Assembly: GCA_026419775.2 (NCBI GenBank)
Contig: JAOPGA020000299.1
Coordinates: 1-26,944 of the forward strand
Reading direction: 5' to 3'
Origin: Acrasis kona
Lineage: Eukaryota > Heterolobosea > Eutetramitea > Acrasida > Acrasidae
Length of the DNA stretch: 26,944 nucleotides
The notes under the pieces: generated by a model
What the model was told of the DNA's origin: nothing
What the model saw: only the letters and a program-made list of their open reading frames with translations
Database searches by the model: none
Shown: positions 18,279 to 26,944 of the stretch, piece after piece
Numbering within the stretch: the first letter of the stretch is position 1
Layout of the letters: every line of letters begins with the position of its first letter
Program-made: the position numbers and the translations under genes

Positions 18279-18632
18279 ATGGGCAACAGATGTATGAAGT
18301 TAAACCCTGACGACGTAGCCGAGGGTCTATTTGTTGCAGCTGTTGTGGTCACAGCTGAGGCACAAGCGCAAGAGAGAGAAAGAAATGAGCAGCTTGCCAA
18401 ACAATCACAACCGATGAATAATGAAGAGCATGCTAACCACAATAATACTGCGGCTGAAAGCAACGTGCCCAATCATAACATAGATACAGAGGCAGAAGAA
18501 GAAATTAATAGAATGATGGAGGAGGCCGCTGCTGAGGAGCAAAACAGAGAACAGGAAGCCCAACAAGAACCTGTGCAAGAGGAACCAACTCCAGAACCAG
18601 TGCCAGAGCCAACTCCGGAGCAGCAAGAGTAA
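18279..18632 (+). CDS. Small acidic protein with dual-acylation N-terminus
   Basis: 117 residues from the ATG at 18279; the frame is open upstream but has no plausible earlier start because the neighbouring divergent gene begins there. It begins MGNRCMKL: Gly2 for N-myristoylation and Cys5 as a palmitoylation candidate, the usual signature of membrane-tethered cytosolic proteins. A short helical segment (LNPDDVAEGLFVAAVVVTAEAQ) follows, then a disordered Gln/Asn/Glu-rich region, and finally EEPTPEPVPEPTPEQQE, a Pro-Glu repeat. I do not recognise a family. I infer a peripheral plasma-membrane or flagellar/vesicle-surface protein; whether it is acylated needs experiment. Confidence 0.72.
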   Translation: MGNRCMKLNPDDVAEGLFVAAVVVTAEAQAQERERNEQLAKQSQPMNNEEHANHNNTAAESNVPNHNIDTEAEEEINRMMEEAAAEEQNREQEAQQEPVQEEPTPEPVPEPTPEQQE

Positions 18633-18835
18633 TTAATATGATACATAGATACAGGACGATGCTCGATATAACGAGCTTAGTACATTAAAAATTGCTTTCT
18701 TCATAATCGTATTACTACTGTAGGATGATATCCTGATTTAAAAATAAACAAATTCTATTTGTGGTGAGGAGGACATAAACGGTTTTGGGAAGAAATAAAC
18801 AGATTCTTATTATTAATAAGATTTAGAAGAACAAA

Positions 18836-20129
18836 ATGGCTTCCATAGACACAGACAATACATCACATATAGTCAATATTGACAATCTTAATAACGCAGA
18901 ACAAATAGTAGACAATTCTAAAACCCCCATCAAAACACCTGGGGCAGTTGTACAAAACCCAATCGGAGTAAACAAACAAACGGAAAAGGATGAATCTGAT
19001 CTATACCAATTGAACAACGTCGACATCGATGTAAATGGTAATCATGTTATCGCCATAGGGCCAAACAACTCGGGCGGCGCATTAGAAGAGACTTCACATA
19101 AACATGTCAGTAGAAGACTCATAACCAGTTTGCACCCCAAGTTAGAGAAGAACAAACAGATCAGATTACTTAGAAGAATATTTTATGGACAAGGACCAGC
19201 AGAGGATCATAGCAGAAAGAGCATTGTTGTGAAAGTAGAGTTGAGGAGATTCTTTGCAGAATTGTATGGTACATTCATTTTGGTCTTCTTCCACGCAGGA
19301 ATCAATGCCGCATCTGTATGGCTGCGAAATAGAGGAGAAAACATCATTCAACCATCAGAGTTCGGCTTATTGTATGGCTTCTCAATATTGGCATTGATTT
19401 TTGCTTTAGGAAGCGTCAGGTATCGAACAACACATTTACAACATTAACTAACATGTTTGCCAAGTGGTGCACATTTGAATCCTATCGTCACACTTGCATT
19501 TGCAATGAGGGGTGTATTCAAGTGGTGGAGAGTGCTGCCATACATGGCTTTTCAACTAGCAGGTGCAATTATTGGGGCAGGTTTTGTTAGAGCCATATTT
19601 GGAAACAGGGGCTATTCTGGATCTAACCTAGTCCCCGCGTATTCTACGGCAACAATTGCCTTTGGTACGGAGATTATTGGATCTATATTGTATGTAAAAC
19701 ATTTGTTTACAATTGTTAAATGTGAAATAGCTTCATAACTGTTGTGCTGGCAACTGCACGCGCGAGTAAGATTACAGGAGCCACTGCTGCACTTGCTGTA
19801 GGGACATGTTACGGAGGTATTGCTGTACTTTCGAGCTTTGTTGGCACTATATCGCTTAATCCAACAAGGTCACTTGGACCAGCAATAGTCGCAGGTGGTG
19901 GTCCACAATGGGGAGTTATATGGGTTTACATTGCAGGTAAATGGTCACCTCTCCTGAGCAACTAACATTAGTAGGTCCCGTAATCGGTGCGATTATTGCG
20001 GTGTTCGTCGACAGAATGATTATTTCACAGAGAGGTATTGATTATGAGAAGAGTGTAAAACCCTCAAACAACGGTAAGGATAAAAATGAGATGATTACTT
20101 CTAGTGTAGAAAAATGTCAGAAGCAATAA
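18836..20129 (+). CDS. Aquaporin-family (MIP) channel with NPI and NPT boxes
   Basis: Four exons (18836-19419, 19465-19689, 19731-19936, 19975-20129) with introns of 45, 41 and 38 nt give 389 residues. A ~140-residue hydrophilic N-terminus precedes six membrane helices starting at [19 protein letters not shown]. The first pore loop reads [10 protein letters not shown] (Asn200-Ile202) and the second [11 protein letters not shown] (Asn313-Thr315, Arg316). Both asparagines, prolines and the selectivity arginine are kept, but the alanine of each NPA box is replaced. Such changes occur in unorthodox aquaporins and can alter pore size; permeation of water, glycerol or other small solutes cannot be predicted. 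Intron placement restores both loop contexts and the final helix ([12 protein letters not shown]). Long N-terminal extensions are common in protist channels. Confidence 0.92.
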
Positions 20130-20390
20130 AAATGATTTTGAAATACCTTTGTAATTTCCAACCTGTATGTAATGTACGATAGCAGAATTATGACATCTTT
20201 GGGTCTTGGTAGTTGTAAATTTGATAATAGTAATGGATGCTGTCCCGAATAGCCTAAACGCGTTTGCGCTCTTTCCGAACAATCAAGGTTTTTGACTTTT
20301 TGTACGATCATTTTTGTTCTGGTCAACCTGTCAGAACAAAAAAACGGTGGAAATCAACGAACAGCCTTTTCAAACCTCAATTGTGAATAG
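20130..20390. other. Intergenic region with no recognised element
   Basis: 261 bp between the aquaporin stop and the next start. I see no RNA gene or repeat. Small open frames on the minus strand have no protein character. It presumably contains the aquaporin 3' end and the promoter of the zinc-finger gene. Confidence 0.4.
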
Positions 20391-20680
20391 ATGGGACGGA
20401 CTAACGCTAACAAGTGAGCCACTTGAAATTAAACGTTTATTTATTGAAGTAACTTAGAGCCCAACAAAAACGCGAAAGAAACGCCAAAAATGACAAAGCA
20501 AAAGAGCCTACATCACAATTAAAAGCTAACCAGTCGGCTAACCAAGCATTTGTATGTACTGTGTGCAGACAGCCATATATGTCAACCACTAGGGAAGAGC
20601 AACTCCGTGAGCACGTTGATTCTAAACATGCCAAAAATAATGCTACGTTTGAACAGTGCTTCCCCACATTTGAGAAATAA
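20391..20680 (+). CDS. Small C2H2 zinc-finger protein (At2g23090/ZNF706-like)
   Basis: Two exons, 20391-20413 and 20458-20680, with a 44-nt intron (donor GTGAGC), encode 81 residues. The start MGRTNANKAQQKRERNAKN is a basic SERF/4F5-like segment; a single finger C-x2-C-x15-H-x4-H (Cys41, Cys44, His60, His65) and the ending EQCFPTFEK follow. The same order (basic N-terminus, one finger, a CFP motif near the end) is found in the plant At2g23090 protein and resembles animal ZNF706. The molecular role of this family is poorly known. A polyadenylation-like AATAAA overlaps the stop. It converges with PP1 inhibitor-2, with 26 bp between stop codons. Confidence 0.85.
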
Positions 20681-20706
20681 AAAACTTTGTTTGTTGTAAA
20701 AAACTT

Positions 20707-21239
20707 TTATAATTCATCGTCTTCGTCAGATAACTCTTCCTGTAGTTTTTTCATCATTTGAAACTCGTTATAATGGTTCTTTCTTTGTTGTTCAAACTGT
20801 TCCCTTCTTTTTAATTGTTCTTCTTTTGTTCCTTCTCTCGACGGACGATCTTGGTTATCTTCATCATCATCACTGTCCCATCCACTCCGAAATGCGTTGT
20901 TCAACCTCTCCATTTGTTGTTCTGGTCTAATTGATGAGGTTTCAATTTCTCTTGGAGAGGGTAATTCGATCGAACCACTCGCTTTAAAGGAGTGGTCAGC
21001 ATCTTCATCTTCAACATCCATAACAGGATCATCGGGTAGAATGTAGTCCACAAAAGGTGTTTTTGGCTCTTCTATACGACCGCCCATATTTGCGAGAATG
21101 TCTTTTTGTATGTATTCGTTTTCGCTTAAATTTTGTTCATCCCACTTCATGCATCTAGTGTAGTAGTCAACACCAAAATTAAGAAGATTGGTTACTTTTG
21201 TTTATCGTCTTGTCCATTGCCCTTCAATATCCCCTTCAT
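20707..21239 (-). CDS. PPP1R2: Protein phosphatase 1 inhibitor-2
   Basis: Two exons, 21239-21196 and 21154-20707, with a 41-nt intron give 163 residues. All three PP1-docking elements of inhibitor-2 are visible: KGILK at residues 2-6 (encoded by the first exon), KWDE at 18-21, and the C-terminal RKNHYNEFQMMKKL helix that covers the PP1 active site. An EPKTP segment matches the PSTP site that GSK3-type kinases phosphorylate to release inhibition. Acidic runs and disorder are typical. The upstream ATG at 21239 was preferred to the ATG at 21147 because it brings in KGILK. It is expected to act in cytosol and nucleus as a PP1 inhibitor and chaperone. It diverges from the F-box gene with ~185 bp between starts. 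Confidence 0.92.
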
Positions 21240-21424
21240 TAGTTATGCTATGTTGTGTTGTAAAGACTAGAATATTTTTAATTCTTGGTGATGTTTAATT
21301 TGGGCAATATGTTTTAAGACGAACAATTAGTGTATTTTATTGTGTATCAATCCTCATGCGTATGCAATAATAAATATACACCTAGCTATTTTTGAAATGT
21401 ATTTGTGCTGAGTCAACTATTGAC

Positions 21425-24204
21425 ATGAAAAGAAGATTACCCTCACATCAGAACGATCATGTAAAGAGGCACAAACGACCCACTTTGAGGATTACAAGAA
21501 TTCCATTTCATCAATGGAGCATCATATTATCATACTTGGATATAGAGTCTGTAATTGCCTGTTCTCAAACCTGTCGTTACATTCGATTCAAATTAATGTC
21601 TCAAAGCGAATTTTGGGACACTTCTCATCAACATGCCACTCAAAATGCCGAACTTGTTACGTGGTCCTACCACGTTCAAAGAGATGCATATCATAGCCCT
21701 GGATTTCACATGGATCTATCTGCATATAATTTCCCAACAATGAAAACACTATTAAGATGGTTTGTTGGCTCTGGTGATTCGTATCGATATCAAATCTGGA
21801 CGCAGCTCACAAACCTAACAATTGATGTTAGGTGTTTCATGTACAAACTTCAAAACAGTAAGCCCTACAAATTTAACATCATTGGCCGACTTCATTGTGT
21901 TCAGGTGATGTCGATGAGTTATCAGCCACGTTTCCCCGACTTAAAAGGTTACACATCTATATGAATAAGAACAATTGGCTCAAGCCAACAATCGCTAGAT
22001 TGTGTTCCAACTTGAAGAGTCTTGTCCACATTGAGATTTCAACGGAAACTAAAGATTCCGAGGAGGCAGGAGAATCGTTCAAATCATTGTTGGAATCGTT
22101 CAGTACTTCACTCATCTCACTTTCTTTCACATCGGACGCATTGGGAGAACAGTTGGCGGTAAAACCAGAGGATGTTCGATTCATTGGATCGCGTTTCAAG
22201 AAATTAAGACACATTCGATTGCAAGAAATAAATGCAAAATCTTTGGACGGCTTATTCGATGCCGAACATTTCCACAAGTTGGAAACAATTAGCATCAGAA
22301 ATTTAGTGTGCTTTGGTAGCAACCAATTAGACCCAAATGTGTCAACTACTAGACACTCTCTCAGGACATTGATACTTTGTTTAGATACATTTGATCCAGA
22401 ATTCTGTTCAAATTTATTTTCATTAACTCCCAACATTGAAATTTTGCATATAACAATAAAAGCTTTACCGCACGATCTGTGCACCTATGTTTTGAATTTA
22501 CTATCCTTAACTGAATTGTGTTGGTCAGCGCCAGCAAACTCATCACTAGAGGTCAATGCTCCAAATATATCTACATGTTCTTTTAGTCATTTTTCCAATC
22601 TATATATAAAGTCTAATGTTAAATTACATACCATCAAATTGAATGCTCCACTCAGCACTCATGATGTTGAACTTTTACTAGACAAATCTAAAAGTACGAT
22701 AAGAAACTTTTTTATGGAGAATAATAATATGTTTGAGGGTCCCCTTAATATTCCGTCCGCTCCTCACTTGATGAGGTTGAAGCACATCAATATCGTGAAT
22801 TGTAGAAACCTAACTTTAATCACGGTCGGACCACAAGTCAAGTTCAAAGCGTTCCATGATGGTAGAAAAAAGGTTATGTTGATTGAATCTTTAGTTCTAC
22901 ATGGTTGCACAAGATTGCAAGGAGTGGTTACTGCTAATGATACGTTCAAAGCTGAGCTGATGAAACTAAATATTCACTCTTGTACATTATTAAAAGTTAT
23001 ATTTGATGTTGGCCATGAAAAGAAGGCCGTTCAGAACCAGTTCAAATTGTATTCGCTCACTCTTTTTTCCAGCACGAATAATGTCATTAATCGTGATCTA
23101 TGGTTGTCTATTATACTTTCGTTGTCAGCACATCACTTGCGGTCTTTAAGTTTAACATTTCTACAAAAATCAATGGTGCTACGAGATATTGAGCTGGTGC
23201 GTCTATCTAGTTTGTTTGTGAATTTACGTCATTGCGTGCTTAATATCTCTGTGAGCAATGTGGCATCTGGAATAACCGTGGAAAGTAAAAGTTTGAAAAC
23301 TCTAAATCTGCACGTAGAAGCTGCAGAATCTATTTTAATAAAGTGTGACAATTTAAGAGAATTAGATATCACCAATGAGATATCTACTGTTATAAAATCG
23401 CCCCGACTCCAGTTACTCAGTTGTAGTCACATTAATAAGTTCTCGAAGATTTCATTCCAGCCATCATCCCTAGAAGTACAGGGAAGTAAAAAACCAATGC
23501 TGTCCTCTCTCAACCAACTAGATTTGAAGAACATAAGAGAGATGAATATTTCCAAACTCCTGTCTTCTGACTTTGATGTAATCAACCTCACACATTTAAA
23601 TTTGAGCATTAGTGTGCTTGATCACCAATTTAATAATGACACATTCCAACATTTATTGAACAAGTGCCGAAAATTAATAAAGATTAATGTAGAGTCGCAG
23701 CATGGGATGAGTCAAGTCGTTCTGAGTGACATGCGTGATTTGTCTTGCGTGAGGATTAAAAGTGCAACACTACGGACTGTATCCCTAAACAAACTACCAA
23801 AACTCACGTCCATATCACTCCATTTCTGTGACTCATTCCATAGCTTTGTATTCGAACCTCAAGTTAGCCCAAAGAGTCTTCCTGGCACCAGGACCATACA
23901 GCCTGCCGCTATTTCTCCTGACTGCTTTGCTCCAAATCTATTATTCGTTGATCTGAGACTGACTGCTATTGGCAATTTTGCATGCTGCAGGTTAATGTCG
24001 AGGTGTCCAAAATTAATTTGCATTCGCGTTGATTTTTGCAAGAAACTCACAACAAGTTTCAAGACACTTCTTACCAAGGCTAATCAAAATGGAGATTTTG
24101 ATACAGCGAGGGAGAAGGGTGAGTTACTTAGCGGTGATGTTGTAAAGAAAAAGGAGAAGTCTTCATCAAAAAAGAAGAAGAATGCCGTAATCGAGATATT
24201 ATGA
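21425..24204 (+). CDS. F-box / leucine-rich repeat protein
   Basis: Two exons, 21425-21857 and 21905-24204, with a 47-nt intron (GTAAGC donor) encode 910 residues. The start is the first ATG. An F-box spans about residues 24-65 (IPFHQWSIILSYLDIESVIACSQTC, shown as the pattern P-x3-W-x2-I-L-x-Y-L). The remainder is an irregular array of leucine-rich repeats of the kind L-x-x-L-x-L-x-x-(C/N), for example LKTLNLHVEAAES and LISLSFTSDALG. The C-terminus is Lys-rich (KKKEKSSSKKKKN), a possible nuclear signal. Such proteins are substrate receptors of SCF ubiquitin ligases; the substrate is unknown. LRR F-box proteins are commonly expanded and lineage-specific in protists. AATAAA lies ~15 nt after the stop, and the gene converges closely with the next (62 bp). 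Confidence 0.88.
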
Positions 24205-24266
24205 GTTAATGTATTTTAATAAAGAAGTAATGTTCAGTGTTTAATTGACTAGATTATGTACATGCA

Positions 24267-26944
24267 TCATTTCCTCCTAGTAGATTTTATCTCTAATGAT
24301 GTCGAAAGTGTCCTTACGACTGGAGGCTCCAAGTGCCTATCGGATCTTAGTTTGGGAAAGGAAACTGGAAGAATTCCTGTAGATGCACTCCCAGCCAATA
24401 TGTTATGTTCCACTAAACTCTTTTTATCTATACTAAGAGAGGGGGATTGATCGGAGAAACTCTTTGTGTAAAGAGGCTCATGTATAGTTTTAGATGCTGT
24501 TTCTTTCTTCAGTATATTTGTAGTATAAGGATGATTCTCTAATGGATTGTGTACCACGAACTTACTCTTACCCGGTATAATGGACCACTGCTTTGCAAGA
24601 GACTTTTTCTTGAATTTATTTCTACCAGCACTACTGGATCTGGTTTTAACAGGTATTAACATTGTGGGAACTGAAACGTTCATACCGCCCTGCGTCAACA
24701 TCGTGGACTGAGCGTCATCGATCAAGGTCTTATCTTCATTGCTTTGATTGAAAGGAATATTATTTACAATTTCATCGTCAGGTATTGTGGTTAAGAAAGT
24801 ATGTTGCGGGGGTGACTGAAATTTAGCCAACCCATTCTTATTCGTGTTTGTAAAAACAAGTTGGTGAGAAGCAGAAGCAAGTGAGGGTATCACAGGAGGA
24901 ACGTGCATCTTGGGAGGTTGAATCACAAACTCTTCTTCCATTTGAAAAATACGAAATGGAATGTTTTCATTCAATTTGGTCCACTTGGGTTGTTGCTGCT
25001 GTTGTTGCCCAACCCTATGAACAAGCTTTTCGTTTACAGCATCATCAGTAGCCATCAAAAAGTCGCTGCTCCAGCTTTCGTTGTTCGTAAATAATGCTAC
25101 TTCAGAGCTGCGCACACTTTGTGGTTTTCTACTACAAGAATAAAAGACTGTAGAAGTGGGAGCTGGTTTTTTATGCACGTTGGTTGTATTGGGTGACAAA
25201 TCTGATTCGTCGAATACCCAATATCCCTTTGCATTCCAAGTGATTTGGTTGACTGGCACCGGACGTTCCTCGAATGATTCGTACATGATCGAAACCTTTC
25301 CATTGGAGAACAATTCACATACCCTTGCTCTTTTTATTTTCTTTTGATCTGTAGTGATGTGTATGACGGGTTCACCTATTTTTGGAAGTCTTGCAGTGCG
25401 GGCGTACAATAAGGATTCGTCCTGAGATTGTTCTAGTATATAGACGGCTTTTGTTTTTGGATCTAAGCGGGTTCTTCGGAATGTTTGTGATGGATTTGAC
25501 TCGATTTGATTGTTTTTGCTTGTAAACTCTCCATTGTAATCTTTCATTAATTGTTTTTTTTGGTGTGTGGATGGAGTCACTACTTTGCCAGGTGATTTGA
25601 GTCGACTCGGAGTGGTGGACGGGGAATGATGCGTTGGTGGCGGCGGTGTGTTATCGGACGACATGATGAGATCTTGAATGGAAACTTGAGAATGTTGTGC
25701 CATGAATTCTAAAAGTGGAGACAGCTCTGATTGTCTAATCAGTGGATTAAACAGTCCTAAAGTTCCCTTTAAGAAGCCGAATAAATCCTCGGCGGCTTCT
25801 ATTTTGTCGTTCAAATTCTGTTCGTCATAATCAATCGTATAAACTTCATCATAAAGTTCCAATAACATTGCTTGCCTAGCGTATGTCGGCATTTCCACAA
25901 GATCGAAAACCAAATGATGAAAATTTTTCAGATGGTTGAGTTCGGATAGAACATTGGTGACTACTTCTTCTGTTGATTCTCTTCCAATGTGAAATGTAAT
26001 GAGCGATCTCAAAAGTCTTCTCAAGCGGTCAAAAGAATATTGACCAAGTTGTCGGAGCTCAGCGACGTGAAATGCATCGTCCATGTCGAGTTCGGGGAAC
26101 AGTATAGAGTTCCTTCTTTTTGAACGTGTTGGAGTGTACGCTCTAGCAGTGATGGGTCCTGAGGATGCCCTAGATACAACACTGGCGTTGCTTCTATTCG
26201 TTTCAGACCCACTACGATTACTACGGTGGGTGTATGGTGAACGAGCCGAACTTGGTTCTGAGTCATTGTTTACGTTGTGTTGGTACAGCGACCTTTCAAG
26301 TAGATAGTTGTCATTATAGTACATTCCTAGATATCTTAATCTATCCCTCTCGCTAAGGGCTTTGTTCGCAGATGTTGTGCTTTTTAAGAGGCTTCTGCAT
26401 CTGCCTTCCAACTGCTCATCTTCATCCTCGTCTAAAGTCGCCTCGTCATCTGTATCTATAGTTTCATCATTTTTGTATTTGATCTTCTGTTGTGTTGCGC
26501 GTTCTCTTTCTCCATCAGAGATGAATCCTCCATTCAGAACCCAAACGTTCGGCAGTAATTTAATGATCAATTTTCTATCTTGAGCTACTGGACAACCTGT
26601 GAGGTTGAGTTCTATAATGTGGTTCAGCGTGGATAACTTTTCAACTTCAGAAAGACTCAATTGCGTGTTGTTTGTCAAATTAATTGAGCCAAAAGTATCA
26701 AACGACAAAATGCCCTCAATGTTGCAGACATTGTTGTTCGATAGGTCCACGTTCCATAATCTCTTATTATTGCAGAAAGTATCGCGGGCAATTTCAGACA
26801 AATTGTTATTGTACAGTAGTAGTGTCTCGATGTTAATGAGAATTGAAATATCACCAATACTATTTATTGATAGCTCGCTCATATCCAATATAGTGATGAC
26901 ATTGAAACTTTCATTCGTAAACTGCGACACTAGTTCAGTGGTGA
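24267..26944 (-). CDS. LRR protein with long disordered tail, 5' end cut by the window edge
   Basis: The frame is open to the window's right edge, so the start lies outside; at least 892 residues are visible. The N-terminal portion has SDS22-like leucine-rich repeats (IETLLLYNNNLSEI, RLWNVDLSNNNV, IIELNLTGCPV) and an LRR cap ending in LLPNVWVLNG, a pattern shared with ciliary and phosphatase-associated LRR proteins. An acidic stretch, a Ser/Arg-rich region, then a helical block at ~residues 290-430 follow. Around residue 550 a small beta-rich segment (ARVCELFSNGKVSIMYE ... GYWVFDES) resembles a Tudor-like or SH3-like barrel, though this is tentative. The rest looks disordered, with a short Gln run. 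No catalytic motif is visible. I infer a scaffold or adaptor and do not assign a name. Confidence 0.8.
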   Translation of the reverse strand, partial: TTELVSQFTNESFNVITILDMSELSINSIGDISILINIETLLLYNNNLSEIARDTFCNNKRLWNVDLSNNNVCNIEGILSFDTFGSINLTNNTQLSLSEVEKLSTLNHIIELNLTGCPVAQDRKLIIKLLPNVWVLNGGFISDGERERATQQKIKYKNDETIDTDDEATLDEDEDEQLEGRCRSLLKSTTSANKALSERDRLRYLGMYYNDNYLLERSLYQHNVNNDSEPSSARSPYTHRSNRSGSETNRSNASVVSRASSGPITARAYTPTRSKRRNSILFPELDMDDAFHVAELRQLGQYSFDRLRRLLRSLITFHIGRESTEEVVTNVLSELNHLKNFHHLVFDLVEMPTYARQAMLLELYDEVYTIDYDEQNLNDKIEAAEDLFGFLKGTLGLFNPLIRQSELSPLLEFMAQHSQVSIQDLIMSSDNTPPPPTHHSPSTTPSRLKSPGKVVTPSTHQKKQLMKDYNGEFTSKNNQIESNPSQTFRRTRLDPKTKAVYILEQSQDESLLYARTARLPKIGEPVIHITTDQKKIKRARVCELFSNGKVSIMYESFEERPVPVNQITWNAKGYWVFDESDLSPNTTNVHKKPAPTSTVFYSCSRKPQSVRSSEVALFTNNESWSSDFLMATDDAVNEKLVHRVGQQQQQQPKWTKLNENIPFRIFQMEEEFVIQPPKMHVPPVIPSLASASHQLVFTNTNKNGLAKFQSPPQHTFLTTIPDDEIVNNIPFNQSNEDKTLIDDAQSTMLTQGGMNVSVPTMLIPVKTRSSSAGRNKFKKKSLAKQWSIIPGKSKFVVHNPLENHPYTTNILKKETASKTIHEPLYTKSFSDQSPSLSIDKKSLVEHNILAGSASTGILPVSFPKLRSDRHLEPPVVRTLSTSLEIKSTRRK

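Noticed and set aside
21908-21960. Independent LRR gene starting within the F-box gene
   Set aside because: The apparent start is not an ATG, and a 47-nt GT-AG intron joins the F-box exon to the LRR exon in frame.
1-26944. Reassigned stop codons (ciliate-like code) given tiny introns and in-frame stops
   Set aside because: TAA, TAG and TGA all terminate conserved proteins at expected lengths; only the doubtful frames near 9.7 and 10.1 kb continue past a stop.

Overview
The window is nuclear DNA from a compact eukaryote, most likely a free-living protist. The evidence is direct: genes are split by very short GT-AG introns (20 that I could place, all 34-47 nt), neighbours on both strands lie tens to a few hundred bases apart, there is a Pol III type tRNA gene, and the products are exclusively eukaryotic (Integrator subunit 3, EDEM-type mannosidase, a KRTCAP2-like oligosaccharyltransferase subunit, PP1 inhibitor-2, cyclin K/T, an AGC kinase). 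TAA, TGA and TAG all behave as stops, so the code looks standard. I cannot name the organism; a heterolobosean or amoebozoan amoeba would fit the style, but that is inference only.

Layout. 1-755: no clear gene; degenerate G/A-rich tandem repeats. 756-840 (-): tRNA-Pro(AGG) whose D-loop carries 13 extra nucleotides. 900-2014 (-): membrane-anchored alpha/beta hydrolase. 2270-3430 (+): AGC kinase of the DFD type. 3528-4021 (+): KRTCAP2-like protein. 4233-6153 (-): GTPBP1/2-like translational GTPase with three local reading-frame breaks. 6599-7937 (+): cyclin K/T-like protein with a His/Gln-rich tail. 7985-9568 (-): EDEM-like GH47 protein. 9569-10676: a poor region with two doubtful small genes. 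10677-12470 (-): MTHFR. 12620-17418 (-): INTS3 with a long charged tail. 17613-18158 (-): unrecognised helical protein. 18279-18632 (+): small acidic protein with an acylation-type N-terminus. 18836-20129 (+): aquaporin-family channel with altered NPA boxes. 20391-20680 (+): small C2H2 zinc-finger protein. 20707-21239 (-): PP1 inhibitor-2. 21425-24204 (+): F-box/LRR protein. 24267 to the right edge (-): N-terminally incomplete LRR protein.

The genes are mostly housekeeping and do not form one pathway. Small functional themes are ER glycoprotein synthesis and turnover (KRTCAP2, EDEM), RNA polymerase II transcript control (cyclin K/T, INTS3), phosphorylation control (AGC kinase, PP1 inhibitor-2) and folate one-carbon metabolism (MTHFR). 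The most unusual item is the tRNA-Pro gene with an apparent non-canonical D-loop intron or insertion. Next come the aquaporin with NPI/NPT boxes, the INTS3 tail with four copies of an R-x-S-x-R-x-R motif, and the four-nucleotide first coding exon of the KRTCAP2 gene.
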